Positions 14,601 to 16,096 of a stretch of DNA of 16,096 nt are shown here, one piece after another. The translations under genes and the position numbers were made by a program. The stretch lies in contig NATN01000045.1 in assembly GCA_002085355.1 (NCBI GenBank), forward strand, positions 1-16,096, in the 5' to 3' direction. The notes beneath the pieces were generated by a model. That model did not search any database. It was not told the origin of the DNA and worked only from the letters and a program-made list of their open reading frames with translations. Origin of the DNA: Candidatus Zhuqueibacterota bacterium 4484_87 (GTDB taxonomy: Bacteria > Zhuqueibacterota > Zhuqueibacteria > Thermofontimicrobiales > Thermofontimicrobiaceae). Every line of letters starts with the position of its first letter. Position 1 is the first letter of the stretch.

Positions 14601-16096
14601 ATCGATTCTGCGGCAGATTCCCTCTCATTCACATTTTTTAGACATGCGCTTGATTCGATAGAAACGGACACGATTGCATTTGCATTTTCAAACGCAGACA
14701 CAACTGTTCTGTTGAAATGGATGATTACGGTGTTGCCGGAACAAAATCATCCGCCGACTTTTACCAAAATTATGCCGGATACGCCATTTGTGATTTTGGA
14801 ATCTGATTCCTGTCTGTTTTCTGTATCCGCTTTTGACAGAGATCAGGATTCTCTTTTTTATCGCTGGTGGGTGAACGGCATACTTGATAGTTCTGCGCAG
14901 GACTCTGTCTATTTATTCAATAAGTCAAAAGTTACCGATTCGCTCACAGTGATCAGAGTCATTGCAGGGGACGGAGTTGATACGGTTGGTTGCGCGTGGG
15001 AAATTCATTTTGCGGAAAATGATTCGCTCTCCTTGCCGGAATGCGTGTTTTCCCCTGAACAGGATACGATTTACATTGCTCCGGGCGACTCGATCGTTTT
15101 GAGCGCGGAAAGTGCGGATACGAGCCTCGCTTTTTTCTGGGAAAGAACTACATCGCCCGATTCGGTTTATCGTGGTTCCGCTTATACTTTTCACTGGCAA
15201 TTACCAAACTTTTTAACGGAGATTATCACAGTCAGCGCAAGGAAGAATGATTGGCAACAGCAGCGAAATTGGGTGATGATTCTTGCGCCGGACACTTCTT
15301 TTGTTGATACTTTGCACGTTAAATTTTATCCTGAATCGGATTCTGTCTTTGTGACGCCCGGAGATTCAATACGATTTTCCGTTCATGTTCCTTTTTTCTC
15401 ACATCCCGCTTCTTTTCGCTGGGAGACAACAGCTTTGACAGAAACGCAGAATGTAAACGACAGTGTTTTTGTATTTCATGTTACGGAGAATATTCCGCAG
15501 CCGGAATCCTTACGTGTTCATATCCAAAGTGGTGATTCGGTTCTCATTCACCAGTGGGCGCTTGTCTTGCTCAAAAAGACTTTGCCGCCACCGATTGTTG
15601 ATGACTCGAACCGCCAGCCCTACCTAACGGAATACGACGCATTAATCTGGCAACCGGATTCTAATCTGGCGAAAAGCACGGGGGGAATAAATGTGCGCTA
15701 TATTGTGCAATTGAGTCAAGATTCATCTTTTTCAGAAATTATCAGCAGCGATACAGTGCAAACAACACAATTTCTGCTCGCTGATTGTAGCCAATTGAAA
15801 AAATTAAAACCGGAAATGACGCTGTATTGGCGGGTTTGCTGCATGACACAGGCTGGTGAGTTTTCTCCTTTTGCTGCAGCGGAAGCTCCGTTGATTTTTT
15901 ATCCTGAATTTTCAATACTCACCTATTTCACTGGGGAAACCAAAGCAGATGGAATTTCGCTGTCCTGGCAATTGTCCTATCGCGGCAAATGCAAGGGGTT
16001 TAATCTTTATCGCAAAGCAGGACAGGAAAACGATTTTATTAAAATCAATGAACAACTAATTACAGGTGGAACAGAATTCCAATTTATTGATAAGTT
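11694..16096 (+). CDS. Secreted subtilase-like pseudoprotease with Ig-like repeat stalk (3' end outside window)
   Basis: The frame is open from ATG 11694 to the window edge, at least 1467 residues. A Sec signal peptide (about 1-24) is followed by a subtilase-type prodomain (about 43-136) ending in VVDFVEPDY. A subtilisin-like domain then spans about 160-445, recognisable from ILPVRA (253-258), the STSNIISAIMYAV helix, LVVAAAGE (315-322), the fSnyG-like SSNYGNYIDISAHG ending at 365, the AAVRVASAAAIL helix (387-398) and a closing GAGKLNPERAL. At the aligned active-site positions I read Ser173 for Asp, Gly227 for His, Glu322 for the oxyanion Asn and Ile385 for Ser, so proteolysis is not expected. 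Next come a beta-sandwich (about 450-560), a fibronectin III-like domain (563-655), seven Ig-like domains (about 655-1298), another fibronectin-like domain (1299-1402) and the start of a further one. No good ribosome-binding site precedes the ATG (only GAGCGAGC), but it is the only ATG between the in-frame stop at 11613 and the signal peptide. The role is probably binding or adhesion at the cell surface (inference). Confidence 0.8.
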   Translation, partial: MICTRRTYFTCLLLIAFFIIAIAGNLFPENKKKAGSAAVMARSDQIIIRFTENFSLLSQNGKTKITGFYRLDSLNQFYGVVAIRPVPPLPHYFPTSVKKYFSKLYVLKFSEEIDINEILENYSRLPVVDFVEPDYFYFSTFSRPATEATAQKQFSLLKPRKIENKFCKIAILSPDQSGFEILTEKNHQQSTDNDESDSSPGSANAMDFLKIPLPNVGEENELVHYSGLAMTKAARNFLFAWAGDGDDESFPRILPVRAGEITNLGTGKYSTSNIISAIMYAVTEKSGVIVLPFWGYGVSRVLQETLVACDSLNCLVVAAAGEENSGVPVFPAMFENVLAISALNANSEKIGSSNYGNYIDISAHGYFPNGMAMVDSLQKFLSPTILAAVRVASAAAILRSAFPDLTVQDIRERLIFSCENIYSPEADAFHGLLGAGKLNPERALQGRRSPNIIIKKLDFKNRFHQSRGKQESRAEIFFELQNLAAEANDVKIRVLVSDALIRISQGEIDLEKLGFGEVFSNRLMPLKIELPAYFSQNNRPQVILSVETAEGFRTQRAVQIRPVLPAPADFRLRAKNPLTFVWEKNPAFTGYRIYRRSSSGSQQFQCVTEESVTDSIFIDEMTDPGNFEYYITGVDSVERESAPSAPLKVHFVPPPKFSFFPGDTLISFADSVAMHVSLLQPDSLYSLRYSWFVDDSLFASGKRLDLKREDFTGEINTIKLEISDSTGLVLANRRWLLRKMPEKTSAKFEFTGKFPLADTTISVSDSLLFSVNLHAEHIDSVRFAWFMNDSLVELSRSSSFLLLPSGEAAESETVRVECQLADTTLSTSWIINREKPTLEIAVPIFSPAGDTTLFVGDTLLLKIDFPDDSLISCFWTKNGEIDSTKGQSFSLIADSAGTDTIVCRYFEADSQRIRKWIISVIPKNSDLKIEANFSPGDTTIFAGDTLKFEVRMHGAEGDSSQFSWLVNGVIDSAADSLSFTFFRHALDSIETDTIAFAFSNADTTVLLKWMITVLPEQNHPPTFTKIMPDTPFVILESDSCLFSVSAFDRDQDSLFYRWWVNGILDSSAQDSVYLFNKSKVTDSLTVIRVIAGDGVDTVGCAWEIHFAENDSLSLPECVFSPEQDTIYIAPGDSIVLSAESADTSLAFFWERTTSPDSVYRGSAYTFHWQLPNFLTEIITVSARKNDWQQQRNWVMILAPDTSFVDTLHVKFYPESDSVFVTPGDSIRFSVHVPFFSHPASFRWETTALTETQNVNDSVFVFHVTENIPQPESLRVHIQSGDSVLIHQWALVLLKKTLPPPIVDDSNRQPYLTEYDALIWQPDSNLAKSTGGINVRYIVQLSQDSSFSEIISSDTVQTTQFLLADCSQLKKLKPEMTLYWRVCCMTQAGEFSPFAAAEAPLIFYPEFSILTYFTGETKADGISLSWQLSYRGKCKGFNLYRKAGQENDFIKINEQLITGGTEFQFIDK
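13662..15590 (+). repeat. Seven tandem Ig-like domain repeats within the pseudo-subtilase gene
   Basis: A P/A-x-DT...GDS/T-L-x-F module recurs with its leading Pro (Ala in the second copy) at residues 661, 757, 847, 935, 1028, 1121 and 1213, giving spacings of 88-96 residues. Most copies carry a central aromatic-Trp strand (SWFVDDS, AWFMNDS, FWTKNGE, SWLVNGV, RWWVNGI and similar) and close with Trp-x-(I/V/L) before the next linker. The copies have diverged strongly at DNA level, so this is an old array, not a recent tandem duplication. Such modules usually form extended stalks. Confidence 0.7.

Noticed and set aside
12162..15200. Minus-strand ORFs of 60-134 residues inside the 11694 gene
   Set aside because: They are antisense to a continuous long frame with clear domain homology.

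Overview
The window looks like part of a chromosome from a Gram-negative bacterium, probably in or near the FCB supergroup (a Calditrichota/KSB1-like lineage is my best guess, low confidence). The reasons are two outer-membrane beta-barrel proteins ending in Phe, a lipoprotein with a proper lipobox, several TPR proteins, and a giant secreted protein made of Asp/Ser/Thr-rich Ig-like modules. The promoters are consensus sigma70 type (TTGACA/TATAAT, 17-bp spacers) and most genes have AAGGAG-type Shine-Dalgarno (SD) sites, which argues against Bacteroidota proper. Overall composition is moderately AT-rich.

Layout: (1) 1-234 is the truncated start of a polysaccharide-deacetylase-like gene that runs into unrelated sequence. 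(2) 415-4735, minus strand, is a housekeeping block in transcription order fba, gap, tpiA, secG, tRNA-Leu(GAG), TPR protein. It is driven by a near-perfect promoter at 4844-4872 and closed by a terminator at 352-395. It joins three lower-glycolysis enzymes to the SecG translocase subunit and a tRNA; pgk is absent. (3) 4945-5643, minus, is a ComF-type phosphoribosyltransferase. (4) 5733-7013, minus, is a predicted outer-membrane barrel, with its own promoter and a short hairpin leader. (5) 7332-7523, plus, is rpmB (ribosomal protein L28), transcribed divergently from the barrel gene. Their shared 318-bp spacer holds both promoters and a 30-bp operator-like palindrome. (6) 7642-9831, plus, is a two-gene unit: a TPR plus CsgG-like lipoprotein followed by a small outer-membrane barrel. 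(7) 9832-10383 has no gene but holds a long imperfect palindrome and a cluster of three hairpins. (8) 10384-11340, plus, is an aldo/keto reductase that is visibly more GC-rich than its surroundings. (9) 11341-11693 is an AT-rich leader region. (10) 11694 to the window end, plus, is one uninterrupted reading frame of at least 1467 codons with no stop before the edge.

The most striking item is the last gene. It encodes a signal peptide, a subtilase-type prodomain and a recognisable subtilisin (S8) fold in which all four catalytic positions (Asp, His, oxyanion Asn, Ser) appear to be replaced. These are followed by fibronectin-like domains and a regular array of seven Ig-like domains spaced about 92 residues apart. 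It therefore looks like a secreted pseudoprotease carried on a long adhesin-like stalk, not an active protease.
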